From assembly GCA_018816345.1 (NCBI GenBank), contig JAHIWG010000102.1, forward strand, positions 1-38,412: 38,412 bases of DNA, given 5' to 3'. The position numbers were made by a program, and so were the translations under genes. Shown here piece after piece: positions 24,456 to 30,912 of this stretch. Source of the stretch: Spirochaetota bacterium (GTDB lineage: Bacteria > Spirochaetota > Spirochaetia > Treponematales > UBA12059). Positions within the stretch are counted from its first letter, which is position 1. Each line of letters starts with the position of its first letter. A model generated the notes under the pieces. The model was not told the origin of the DNA and did not search any database. It saw only the letters and a list, made by a program, of their open reading frames with translations.

Positions 24456-25661
24456 ATGTCGTTAAAAACCGGATGGTATAGGACGTATCAGGCGATTATG
24501 CGCTTCGCGTCCTATTTCTTGAACTTCGATTCGCCGGAAGTCATCGAAGGGGCCGGGAGCGTGAGGCGCCTGCCCGCGTTCATCAAGTCCAAGGGATATA
24601 GCAAGGTGCTCGTCATAACCGACAAGGGCTTGATGGCCGTGCGCCTGCTGGACGGCCTGTTCGAGAGCATGGGCGAGGCCGGCGTGGAGTACGCTCTCTT
24701 CGACGGGGCCCAGGCTAATCCGACAATACAGAATATCGAGGACGCGCTCGGGCTCTATCGCTCGGGCGGCTGCCAGGCTATCGTCGCCTTCGGCGGCGGT
24801 TCCGCGATGGATTGCGCCAAGGGCTGCGCGGCGCGCGTCGGCAATCCCGGCAAGACCGTGCCCGCCATGAGAGGGCTGTTGAAGGTTACGAGGCGCCCCG
24901 CGACCTTGTTCGCGGTACCGACGACGGCGGGCACGGGCTCCGAGACTACGATAGCCGCCGTGATAACGGATCCGTCCACCCACGAGAAGTACGCCATCAA
25001 CGACCCCAAGCTCATGCCCGACTACGCCGTGCTCGACGCCGAGCTGACGGTGGGCCTGCCTCCTCATATCACCTCGACTACCGGCATGGACGCGCTTACC
25101 CACGCGGTCGAGGCGTACATAGGCCGGAGCAATACCGCCAATACGATAGAGAAGTCGGAGCGGGCCGTTGCGCTCATATTCGGCAACCTGGAGACCGTGT
25201 ACAAGGACGGCAAGAATCTCGAGGCCCGCGGAAATATGCTGCTCGCGTCGTACTACGCCGGCATCGCGTTCACGCGCGCCTACGTCGGCTACGTGCACGC
25301 CATAGCGCATAACCTAGGCGGCCTCTACGGCCTGCCGCACGGGCTGGCCAACGCCGTCATCCTCCCGTACGTCCTGGACTTCTTCGGCGAGTCGGCGTAC
25401 GAGCCGCTATCGCGCCTGGCCGATATCGCCGGAGTGACCAAGCCGGGGCAGGACGCGGCGGCCAAGGCCAACGCCTTCATCGCGGCGATCCGCGACATGA
25501 ACCGCCGCATGGCGATACCGGATAAATTCGAGCAGATCAAGGAAGAGGATATCCCGCTCCTCGTGAAGAGGGCGCTCCGGGAGGCTCATCCCCTCTATCC
25601 CGTCCCGCGCTTCATGTCCAAGGCCGATTGCGAGGCGGTGATCAGGCGGATGATGAAGTAG
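24456..25661 (+). CDS. Iron-dependent (group III) alcohol dehydrogenase
   Basis: NAD(P)-linked, metal-dependent alcohol/aldehyde interconversion in the cytoplasm. 401 residues. ATG 24456 is preferred over an ATG 30 bases earlier because AGAGGGGG precedes it. Motifs: VIEGAGSV, VLVITDKGL, the dinucleotide-binding FGGGSAMDCAKG, VPTTAGTGSE, GMDALTHAVEAY (metal Asp and His), HAIAHNLGG and LPHGLANA (metal His). Length and order fit FucO/AdhB-type enzymes. The gene overlaps the convergent GntR regulator by 20 bp, which may control it. It could make or remove the aldehyde used by the AOR; that link is speculative since the clusters are 10 kb apart. Confidence 0.94.
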   Translation: MSLKTGWYRTYQAIMRFASYFLNFDSPEVIEGAGSVRRLPAFIKSKGYSKVLVITDKGLMAVRLLDGLFESMGEAGVEYALFDGAQANPTIQNIEDALGLYRSGGCQAIVAFGGGSAMDCAKGCAARVGNPGKTVPAMRGLLKVTRRPATLFAVPTTAGTGSETTIAAVITDPSTHEKYAINDPKLMPDYAVLDAELTVGLPPHITSTTGMDALTHAVEAYIGRSNTANTIEKSERAVALIFGNLETVYKDGKNLEARGNMLLASYYAGIAFTRAYVGYVHAIAHNLGGLYGLPHGLANAVILPYVLDFFGESAYEPLSRLADIAGVTKPGQDAAAKANAFIAAIRDMNRRMAIPDKFEQIKEEDIPLLVKRALREAHPLYPVPRFMSKADCEAVIRRMMK

Positions 25662-26358
25662 GCCGGGGGCCGCCGTAGCGCTTCGCCAGCTCCGCGACGA
25701 TGACGTCCATCGTCAGCTGGACGTGCGTCCTGGCGAGGCGCTCCGCCCTCTCTCCGTCGCCGGCTTCGAGGGCCTCGACGAGCCCGCGGTGCTGGTCGAC
25801 GACGGCCTCGTCCTCTTCCGCGGAGAAGGTGACGGGGACGTTGAGGTCCCAGTATTTCATCTTCGTCTGGGCGTGGAGACTCGATAGCGTCGGGTTCCCG
25901 GCGGCGTCCGTTATTATCCTATGGAACGTATCGTTAAGCGCGTTGAAGGCGAGGCGGTCGTCGCGAAGCTCCGCCATGGCGGCCGCTAGGCCCCTGAGCT
26001 CCTCGACGACGGCCTCGGAGACCCGCGAGGCCGCTAACCCGGCGGCATAGCCTTCGATAGCCAGCCTGCATTCGAGCCGCTCCCGTATCTCCGATGGTTG
26101 GTACTCCCGCACGACCCAGCCTCGGCTGCGCTTGACGAAGCCCTCCTGCTCGAGCCTCAGGAGGGCCTCCCTCACGGGAGTCCTCGAGACCTTGAGGCTT
26201 TCGGCTAGGTCGCTCTCGACGAGGCGCCTGTTAGGCCGGAGCTCGGCGCTCAGGATGGCGGTGCGGATCCGCTCGTACACCGTCTCCGTCAGCATCCGCG
26301 CCCCGCCGCAGGCCTTGCCCGAGGCGCCGGGCGTAATAGTCGTTGGATCGTCATGCAT
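25642..26358 (-). CDS. GntR-family regulator with FCD domain (FadR subfamily)
   Basis: DNA-binding regulator, 238 residues. Winged helix about residues 22-90 (VYERIRTAILSAELRPNRRLVESDLAESLKVSRTPVREALLRLEQEGFV), FCD ligand domain about 100-225 with metal-type residues (FHRIITDAAGN, QHRGLVEALEAGD, RTHVQ). Start at 26358 is uncertain: it has no ribosome site and a TATACT lies only 10-15 nt upstream, whereas ATG 26295 has a weak GCGGGG. The C-terminus overlaps the convergent alcohol dehydrogenase by 20 bp. The family usually senses organic acids or sugars; the target here is inferred to be the neighbouring dehydrogenase. Confidence 0.9.
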   Translation of the reverse strand: MHDDPTTITPGASGKACGGARMLTETVYERIRTAILSAELRPNRRLVESDLAESLKVSRTPVREALLRLEQEGFVKRSRGWVVREYQPSEIRERLECRLAIEGYAAGLAASRVSEAVVEELRGLAAAMAELRDDRLAFNALNDTFHRIITDAAGNPTLSSLHAQTKMKYWDLNVPVTFSAEEDEAVVDQHRGLVEALEAGDGERAERLARTHVQLTMDVIVAELAKRYGGPRPTSSSA

Positions 26359-26367
26359 CTGCGGCGG

Positions 26368-26373
26368 AGTATA
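26368..26373 (-). promoter_or_regulatory. -10 element very close to GntR start
   Basis: TATACT on the minus strand ending 9 nt before ATG 26358; the implied leader is only 2-4 nt. No clear -35. Confidence 0.4.
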
Positions 26374-26459
26374 TCATGGAGGGCGGAGAGGCGGCCACCG
26401 GTAGCCGGCGGCGGCGTCAGGCCGGGCCGGCTCCGCCTGGGCGATGAACGGCCTAGCGC

Positions 26460-26942
26460 CTAGAATGCGTAGACGGCCTCGGGATTGTTGATCGAAATGA
26501 TGTCTGGAATGGCGGCGAGCATTTTCCTGAGGCAATCTTCGCGGGCCTTCCGCTCGGCGCTCTGTCGCTGGAAGGCGATATATATCGTGGCCGCCAGGGC
26601 CTCGTCGCTCGCGTCCTTGTCGACGAAGCCGAAGGAGTCCACCGAGGCCATCCTCTCAAGGAGGCCGCGATCGCTCGAATCCGATTGGAAAACGACCGGG
26701 ACGCGGCGTTCGCGTTGCAGCGCCATCGCCGCGTCGATGCCGTCGACGCCGTCTACGCCGGCGTCGGTATCCATGAGGACCAGGTCGACTGACGGCGCGT
26801 ACTTAAGGAGGTACAAGGCTTCCTCCGCCCCGGCGGCCATGAGGGTCGAGTATCCGAATTCCTGGAGCGTCGCTCCCTTGGCCGCGGCCGCGATCGTATC
26901 CGCGGCTACGATGAGCACTGATTTCGCACGTTCGTTACCCAT
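26460..26942 (-). CDS. Receiver domain with truncated PAS, remnant of a hybrid kinase
   Basis: 160 residues. Receiver about 7-130: VLIVAADT (one of the two usual acidic residues replaced by Ala), acceptor D58 in LVLMDTDAG, and VDKDA with the conserved Lys. Residues 131-160 (AERKAREDCLRKMLAAIPDIISINNPEAVYAF) read like the start of a PAS domain that stops after one strand. Its receiver resembles that of the receiver-kinase at 33989 (shared LMD-D--GVDGV/GMDGVE, YG/FGYVDK patterns). The stop is followed by about 100 nt without kinase sequence before the GntR gene, so the kinase half seems lost. GGAGGAGGGGG precedes the ATG. It may still act as a phosphate sink. Confidence 0.82.
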   Translation of the reverse strand: MGNERAKSVLIVAADTIAAAAKGATLQEFGYSTLMAAGAEEALYLLKYAPSVDLVLMDTDAGVDGVDGIDAAMALQRERRVPVVFQSDSSDRGLLERMASVDSFGFVDKDASDEALAATIYIAFQRQSAERKAREDCLRKMLAAIPDIISINNPEAVYAF

Positions 26943-26969
26943 TGCGCCCCCTCCTCCGGAAATCGAAAT

Positions 26970-26996
26970 TAGTTATTACATTATTCTTAATAACTA
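26970..26996. promoter_or_regulatory. 9-bp inverted repeat at receiver-PAS promoter
   Basis: TAGTTATTA (26970-26978) and TAATAACTA (26988-26996), 9-nt spacer, perfect arms, 28 nt upstream of the start at 26942 in an AT-rich patch. Candidate operator overlapping the promoter. Confidence 0.5.
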
Positions 26997-27045
26997 GATC
27001 GTATCGGGGGGAACCGGGGAACGCAATCGGAAAGGCCCCTTTTCC

Positions 27046-27128
27046 TTGTAGACATTTGTCTACAAAGGGGTTTTTTGACGTAGACATTTGTCTACAAGGG
27101 AGCATTCTGACGTAGACGCCCGTCTACG
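27046..27128. promoter_or_regulatory. Array of three GTAGAC dyads at exact 32-bp period
   Basis: Dyad 1, TTGTAGACATTTGTCTACAA (27046-27065), has 9-bp arms around TT. Dyad 2, GTAGACATTTGTCTAC (27080-27095), has 7-bp arms. Dyad 3, CGTAGACGCCCGTCTACG (27111-27128), has 8-bp arms around CC. Centres are at 27055.5, 27087.5 and 27119.5. The array lies between the prfC stop and the receiver-PAS gene. Dyad 1 is followed on the plus strand by GGGG and six T, terminator-like but antisense to both genes. The same 20-mer recurs at 35331. Confidence 0.85.
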
Positions 27129-27152
27129 AGCGGGCCCGGAGGCCCTTTCTAG

Positions 27153-28757
27153 CTACGGGTCCCGGTCCTCGACCATCTCGGAGGTAGAATAGAACCGTAT
27201 TGCGGAGTTATTCGACTTGATCCGCTCGAATTGCCACGACGACTCGGACATGAAGATATTGGTACCCCGAATGTCTACGAGGACGCGCCTGGAGTGCTCG
27301 TCGATGAACTCCTTGAGCGCCTTGGCGTCGTCCGACGCTATCCAGTGGGCGATGCTCAGGTCTATTGGCCTGTACGCGCACTTGGCCCCGTACTCGTGCT
27401 CCATCCGATACTGCAGGACCTCGAGCTGGAGCTGCCCGACGACGCCGAGCACGCGTACGTTGGGCTGATGGGGCTTCGAGAATATCTGCACGACGCCTTC
27501 CTCGGCCAATTGGTCGAGGCCCTTGTGGTACTGCTTCTCCTTGAGGGGATCGGCGTTGACTATATAGCGGAATATCTGCGGGGCGAAGCTAGGGATGCCC
27601 TTGAAATTGATCGACTCGCCCTCGGTGACGGTGTCGCCTATCTTGAAGGTGCCCGTGTCGTGGATGCCCACGATGTCGCCCGGCCAGGCCTGGTTGACGA
27701 TCTCGCTATCCTGGGCCATGAAGGCCGTGGGATTGGCCGTCCTGAACGGCTTGCCCGAGCGAACGTGGTAGTACGTCTTGTTTCGCTCGAATATGCCGGA
27801 GCAGACGCGGAGGAAGGCGACGCGGTCCCTGTGCTTGGGGTTCATGTTGGCGTGGATCTTGAAGACGAAGCCGGAGAATTTGTCCTCGCCGGGCTGAACG
27901 ACCCTCTCCTCGCTGTGCTTGGGCGTGGGCGCCGGCGCGAGCGAGGCCATGGCGTCGAGCAGCTCCCGAATGCCGAAGTTATTGATGGCGGAGCCGAAGA
28001 ACACCGGCGTGGCCTTGCCCGCGAGGTACTCGGCCGCGTCGAAGGGGGGGTAGACGCCGGAAAGGAGGTCCACGTCGTCGCGCAGCTTGGCCGCCAGCGA
28101 CTCTCCCACCTTCTGCTCCAGGAGCGGGTCGGAGAGGTCCCGTATCGTCACGATGTCGGACGGGCGCTGCACTTCCCCCGGGAAGAATAGGAGGAGGCGC
28201 TTCTGCACGAGGTCGTAGACGCCCTTGAAGCTCTTGCCCTGGCCTATCGGCCAGGTGACCGGCCGTACGCCTATGGCCAGCTCGCGCTCGGTCTCGTCGA
28301 GGAGCTCTATCGGGTCCTTGCCCTCGCGGTCGAGCTTGTTCATGAACGTCGCTATGGGCGTATGCCGCATCCGGCATACCTCGCATAGCTTGCGGGTGCG
28401 CTCCTCCACGCCCTTGACCGAGTCTATGACGAGGAGGGCGCTGTCGACGGCCGAGAGGCCCCGGTAGGTATCCTCGGAGAAGTCGGCGTGGCCCGGCGTG
28501 TCGAGGATGTTGATCTTGCGGCCCGCGTACTCGAAGCCCATCACGGAGGTGCTTATGGATATGCCGCGTTCCTTCTCCATCGCCATGAAGTCGGAGACCG
28601 AGGCGCGGGTGGTCTTGCCGCTCTTGACCGCGCCGGCTATGTGTATGGCCCCGCCGAAGAGGAGGAGCTTCTCGGTTATGGTCGTCTTGCCCGAGTCCGG
28701 GTGGGATATGATGGCGAAGGTCAGTCGCCTGCGTAGCTGCTCGTCGAGTTCGTTCAT
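27153..28757 (-). CDS. prfC: Peptide chain release factor 3
   Basis: GTPase that recycles class I release factors after translation termination. 534 residues, close to the 529 of E. coli RF3. The start at 28757 (MNELDEQLRRR) has AGGGGAC upstream; the longer frame from 28784 does not. G1 HPDSGKTT near residue 18, switch ERGISISTSVM, G3 DTPGHADFSEDTYR, G4 NKLD, then domain II (KIHANMNPKHRDRVAFLRVCSG) and the RF3 C-terminal region (QLQLEVLQYRMEHEYG). It is divergent from the DUF72-imuB-dnaE2 operon. No standard terminator follows; the dyad array begins 24 nt after the stop. Confidence 0.96.
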   Translation of the reverse strand: MNELDEQLRRRLTFAIISHPDSGKTTITEKLLLFGGAIHIAGAVKSGKTTRASVSDFMAMEKERGISISTSVMGFEYAGRKINILDTPGHADFSEDTYRGLSAVDSALLVIDSVKGVEERTRKLCEVCRMRHTPIATFMNKLDREGKDPIELLDETERELAIGVRPVTWPIGQGKSFKGVYDLVQKRLLLFFPGEVQRPSDIVTIRDLSDPLLEQKVGESLAAKLRDDVDLLSGVYPPFDAAEYLAGKATPVFFGSAINNFGIRELLDAMASLAPAPTPKHSEERVVQPGEDKFSGFVFKIHANMNPKHRDRVAFLRVCSGIFERNKTYYHVRSGKPFRTANPTAFMAQDSEIVNQAWPGDIVGIHDTGTFKIGDTVTEGESINFKGIPSFAPQIFRYIVNADPLKEKQYHKGLDQLAEEGVVQIFSKPHQPNVRVLGVVGQLQLEVLQYRMEHEYGAKCAYRPIDLSIAHWIASDDAKALKEFIDEHSRRVLVDIRGTNIFMSESSWQFERIKSNNSAIRFYSTSEMVEDRDP

Positions 28758-28780
28758 GCGTCCCCTGTTTGTGTGGTACA

Positions 28781-28789
28781 ACAATACCA
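28781..28789 (-). promoter_or_regulatory. Possible extended -10 of prfC
   Basis: TGGTATTGT on the minus strand (TG-N-TATTGT), 24-32 nt upstream of the prfC ATG. No good -35. Confidence 0.35.
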
Positions 28790-28848
28790 GGAGACGCGCC
28801 AGGCTGTATAGTGCGCGACGGCGGACGCGGCCGCCGAGGGCGCTTGAA

Positions 28849-28868
28849 TACTATACGCATGTGTAGTA
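28849..28868. promoter_or_regulatory. 20-bp dyad over promoter of mutagenesis operon
   Basis: TACTATACGCATGTGTAGTA: 8-bp arms with one mismatch around GCAT. It contains the -10 candidate TATACG (28852-28857) and ends 10 nt before the DUF72 start codon. A LexA-type repressor is the natural expectation for an imuB-dnaE2 operon, but the sequence is not a known LexA box. Confidence 0.45.
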
Positions 28869-28878
28869 AAACTTGAGT

Positions 28879-29691
28879 ATGGACGAGACGCCCGATTCAC
28901 GATGCGATATCCGAGTAGGCACCTCGGGATACGACTATCCCGAGTGGGAGGGATCGCTCTATCCCCGCGGGCTCGGGCGCTCGGAGTACCTGGGCGCGTA
29001 TAGCGAGGCCTTCGAGACGCTCGAGCTCAACTTCTCGTACTACGGCATGCCCAAGCCCGCGGCCATGCGCGCGATGGCCGCGCGGACGAGGCGCCCCATA
29101 GACTTCTCCGTCAAGGCCAACCAGGCGCTGACCCATAGGATAGACCCCGCGGGCTGGAAGGCGGCCGCGGCGGAATTCGCGTCGGGCGTCGCGCCGCTCG
29201 CGGAGGAAGGGCGGCTCTGCGCCGTGCTCGTCGGGTTCCCGTTCTCGTTCAGGTACCGGGACGACGAGCGGCGCTACCTGGACAGGCTGCTCAAGGAGCT
29301 CTCCTCGTTCCCCCTCGTCGTCGAGTTCCGCAACGCCGATTGGTTCAGCTCCCGCGTCATCGAGGGCCTGAAGGCGCGCGGGGTAGGGCTGTGCGCCGTG
29401 GACCTCCCGAGGCTGGACGGCCTGCCGCCCGTGTCCGACCTCGTCACCTCCGACCTCGCCTACGTGCGGTTCCACGGGCGTAACGGCGAGGCCTGGTGGA
29501 CGGGGGACTCGGGCTCCCGCTACGAGTACCGATACTCGGCCGAGGAGCTGTCGTCGTGGCTGCCGAGGCTCGAGGCGATGAGCGTCGAGGCCAAGCGGCT
29601 CCGGGTGTTCTTCAATAACCACCGCCGCGGCAACGCGCCGGCCGACGCGAAGGCCCTGCTGGGCCTCGCCAGGGCCGCGAAGCTCCTGTAG
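28879..29691 (+). CDS. DUF72 (YecE-like) TIM-barrel protein
   Basis: 270 residues. The DUF72 family has a TIM-barrel fold resembling AP-endonuclease-type barrels, but its biochemical role is unsettled. Motifs: VGTSGYDYPEWEGSLYP near residue 14, FETLELNFSYYG, FSVKANQALTH, VEFRNADWF, YVRFHGRNG and FFNNHRRGNAPADA. Start is ATG 28879; TTG 28873, two codons earlier, is possible. No ribosome site is visible, so a short or leaderless transcript from the dyad promoter is likely. It lies 12 nt before the ImuB-like gene and is therefore probably part of the DNA-damage mutagenesis operon, in place of the imuA usually found there. Confidence 0.88.
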   Translation: MDETPDSRCDIRVGTSGYDYPEWEGSLYPRGLGRSEYLGAYSEAFETLELNFSYYGMPKPAAMRAMAARTRRPIDFSVKANQALTHRIDPAGWKAAAAEFASGVAPLAEEGRLCAVLVGFPFSFRYRDDERRYLDRLLKELSSFPLVVEFRNADWFSSRVIEGLKARGVGLCAVDLPRLDGLPPVSDLVTSDLAYVRFHGRNGEAWWTGDSGSRYEYRYSAEELSSWLPRLEAMSVEAKRLRVFFNNHRRGNAPADAKALLGLARAAKLL

Positions 29692-29703
29692 CGGGACCCC
29701 GCG

Positions 29704-30912
29704 ATGGGCTCGGGCACCGTCCTGCACGTGAACGCCGTCGGCCTCATGGCCTCCATCGAGGAGGGCCTCGACGCGTCCCTCCGGGGGCGCCCCTTCGTCG
29801 TGGCCAACGAGGGCGGGGCCCGGGCCGTGGTCCTCGACGTGTCGGGCGCCGCGCACCGGGAGGGCCTGCGCCGGGGCATGCCGCTGTCCGCGGCGCGGGC
29901 CTTCCTGCCGGGCGTTGCCATCGTCGCCCCGCGGCTCGAGCTGTACCGCGGCGCCGAGGACCGGCTCTGGCGACTGGCCCTCGAGTACACGCCGCTCGTC
30001 GAGCGGGCGGGGCCGGGCCACCTCTTCGTCGACCTCGCGGGGACGGGGCGGCTGTACGGCTCGGCCGCCGACGCCACCCAGCGCTTCCGCTCGCGCGTCC
30101 TCGCGGATACGGGCCTCAAGCCGGCCCTCGCCCTGTCGTCCACGAAGACGGCGAGCAAGGTGGCCACGCGGGTCTTCAGGCCTGGCGGCTTCGTGGCGCT
30201 GTCGCCGGGGGAGGAGGGCCTCCTCGTCAGGCGGCAGCCCGCGTCCCTCCTGCCCGGCGTCGGGCCGGTCCTCCTGGGCAGGCTCGCGCTCCTGGAGATA
30301 GACGACATAGGCGGCATCGCCGACCTGAGCGATAGGGAGGCCAGGGCCATCGGCCCCAAGGGGCCGGAGCTGGTATCGCGGGCGCGCTGCCGGGACGACT
30401 CTCCGGTCGACCCCCGGCCGCGGGAGCGGCGCTCGGTCTCCGGGGAGGCCGTCTTCGAGCCCGACACGACCGACCCCGATACCATACGCCTCAGGCTAGC
30501 GGCGCTCGCCGCCGAGCTCGCCTTCTCCCTCCGCAAGGACGGGCGCGCCTTCCGCCGCGCCGAGCTATCGCTGTGGTATACCGACGGGCTATCGAGCCCC
30601 GGCTCGGCGCGCTCCGCCAGGACGCTGTGCCGGGACGACGAGGCCCTGGGCCTCGCGCTGGCGGCCTTCGAGCGCGCCAGGGGTCGGCGCGTCCGCGTCA
30701 GGCGCGTCGTCCTGTCCCTGTCGGGCATAGAGGCTGCCGGGCCGGAGCTAGACCTCTTCGAGCCCGAGGACCTGCGGCTGGTCAGGCTCCAGGCGGCCCT
30801 CGACGCGATACGCGGCCGCTACGGCGGCGCGGCCATAGAGCCCTGCGCGATGCTCGCCCTCGGGGCCGCGCACGGGGCCGCGCACGGGGCCGCGCACGGG
30901 ATCGCTCGATGA
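29704..30912 (+). CDS. imuB: Catalytically degenerate Y-family polymerase, ImuB-like
   Basis: 402 residues, DinB-type fold without polymerase active site. In active DinB the carboxylates lie in HVDMD and SLDE; here the aligned segments read HVNAV (N10) and GPGH (G105, H106), so all three metal-binding acids are missing. Downstream landmarks remain: LALSSTKTASKVATRV, LLPGVGPVLLGRL helix-hairpin-helix, little-finger region to about 340, and a clamp-binding-like ELDLF near residue 350. Known ImuB is such a dead polymerase that recruits DnaE2 to the beta clamp. The stop overlaps the dnaE2 start (ATGA). The C-terminus ends in an expanded GAAH repeat. Confidence 0.88.
   Translation: MGSGTVLHVNAVGLMASIEEGLDASLRGRPFVVANEGGARAVVLDVSGAAHREGLRRGMPLSAARAFLPGVAIVAPRLELYRGAEDRLWRLALEYTPLVERAGPGHLFVDLAGTGRLYGSAADATQRFRSRVLADTGLKPALALSSTKTASKVATRVFRPGGFVALSPGEEGLLVRRQPASLLPGVGPVLLGRLALLEIDDIGGIADLSDREARAIGPKGPELVSRARCRDDSPVDPRPRERRSVSGEAVFEPDTTDPDTIRLRLAALAAELAFSLRKDGRAFRRAELSLWYTDGLSSPGSARSARTLCRDDEALGLALAAFERARGRRVRVRRVVLSLSGIEAAGPELDLFEPEDLRLVRLQAALDAIRGRYGGAAIEPCAMLALGAAHGAAHGAAHGIAR
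30862..30897. repeat. In-frame 12-bp tandem repeat at end of imuB-like gene
   Basis: Three perfect copies of ggggccgcgcac, encoding GAAH three times just before the stop codon. Confidence 0.9.

Noticed and set aside
27046-27077. Rho-independent terminator for prfC
   Set aside because: The T-run follows the hairpin only on the plus strand, antisense to prfC and to the next gene; on the minus strand A-runs follow.
28897-30021. Antisense open frames opposite DUF72 and imuB
   Set aside because: High-GC shadow frames with Arg/Gly/Pro/Glu-rich text, no homology that I recognise.
30573-30908. Extra N-terminal domain on the DnaE2 polymerase
   Set aside because: It is an out-of-frame reading of the ImuB-like gene with Arg/Pro/Gly-rich nonsense; DnaE homology starts at 30909.
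29704-30912. Active DNA polymerase IV (DinB)
   Set aside because: All three metal-binding acids are replaced (HVNAV and GPGH), and the gene is coupled to dnaE2, so ImuB fits better.
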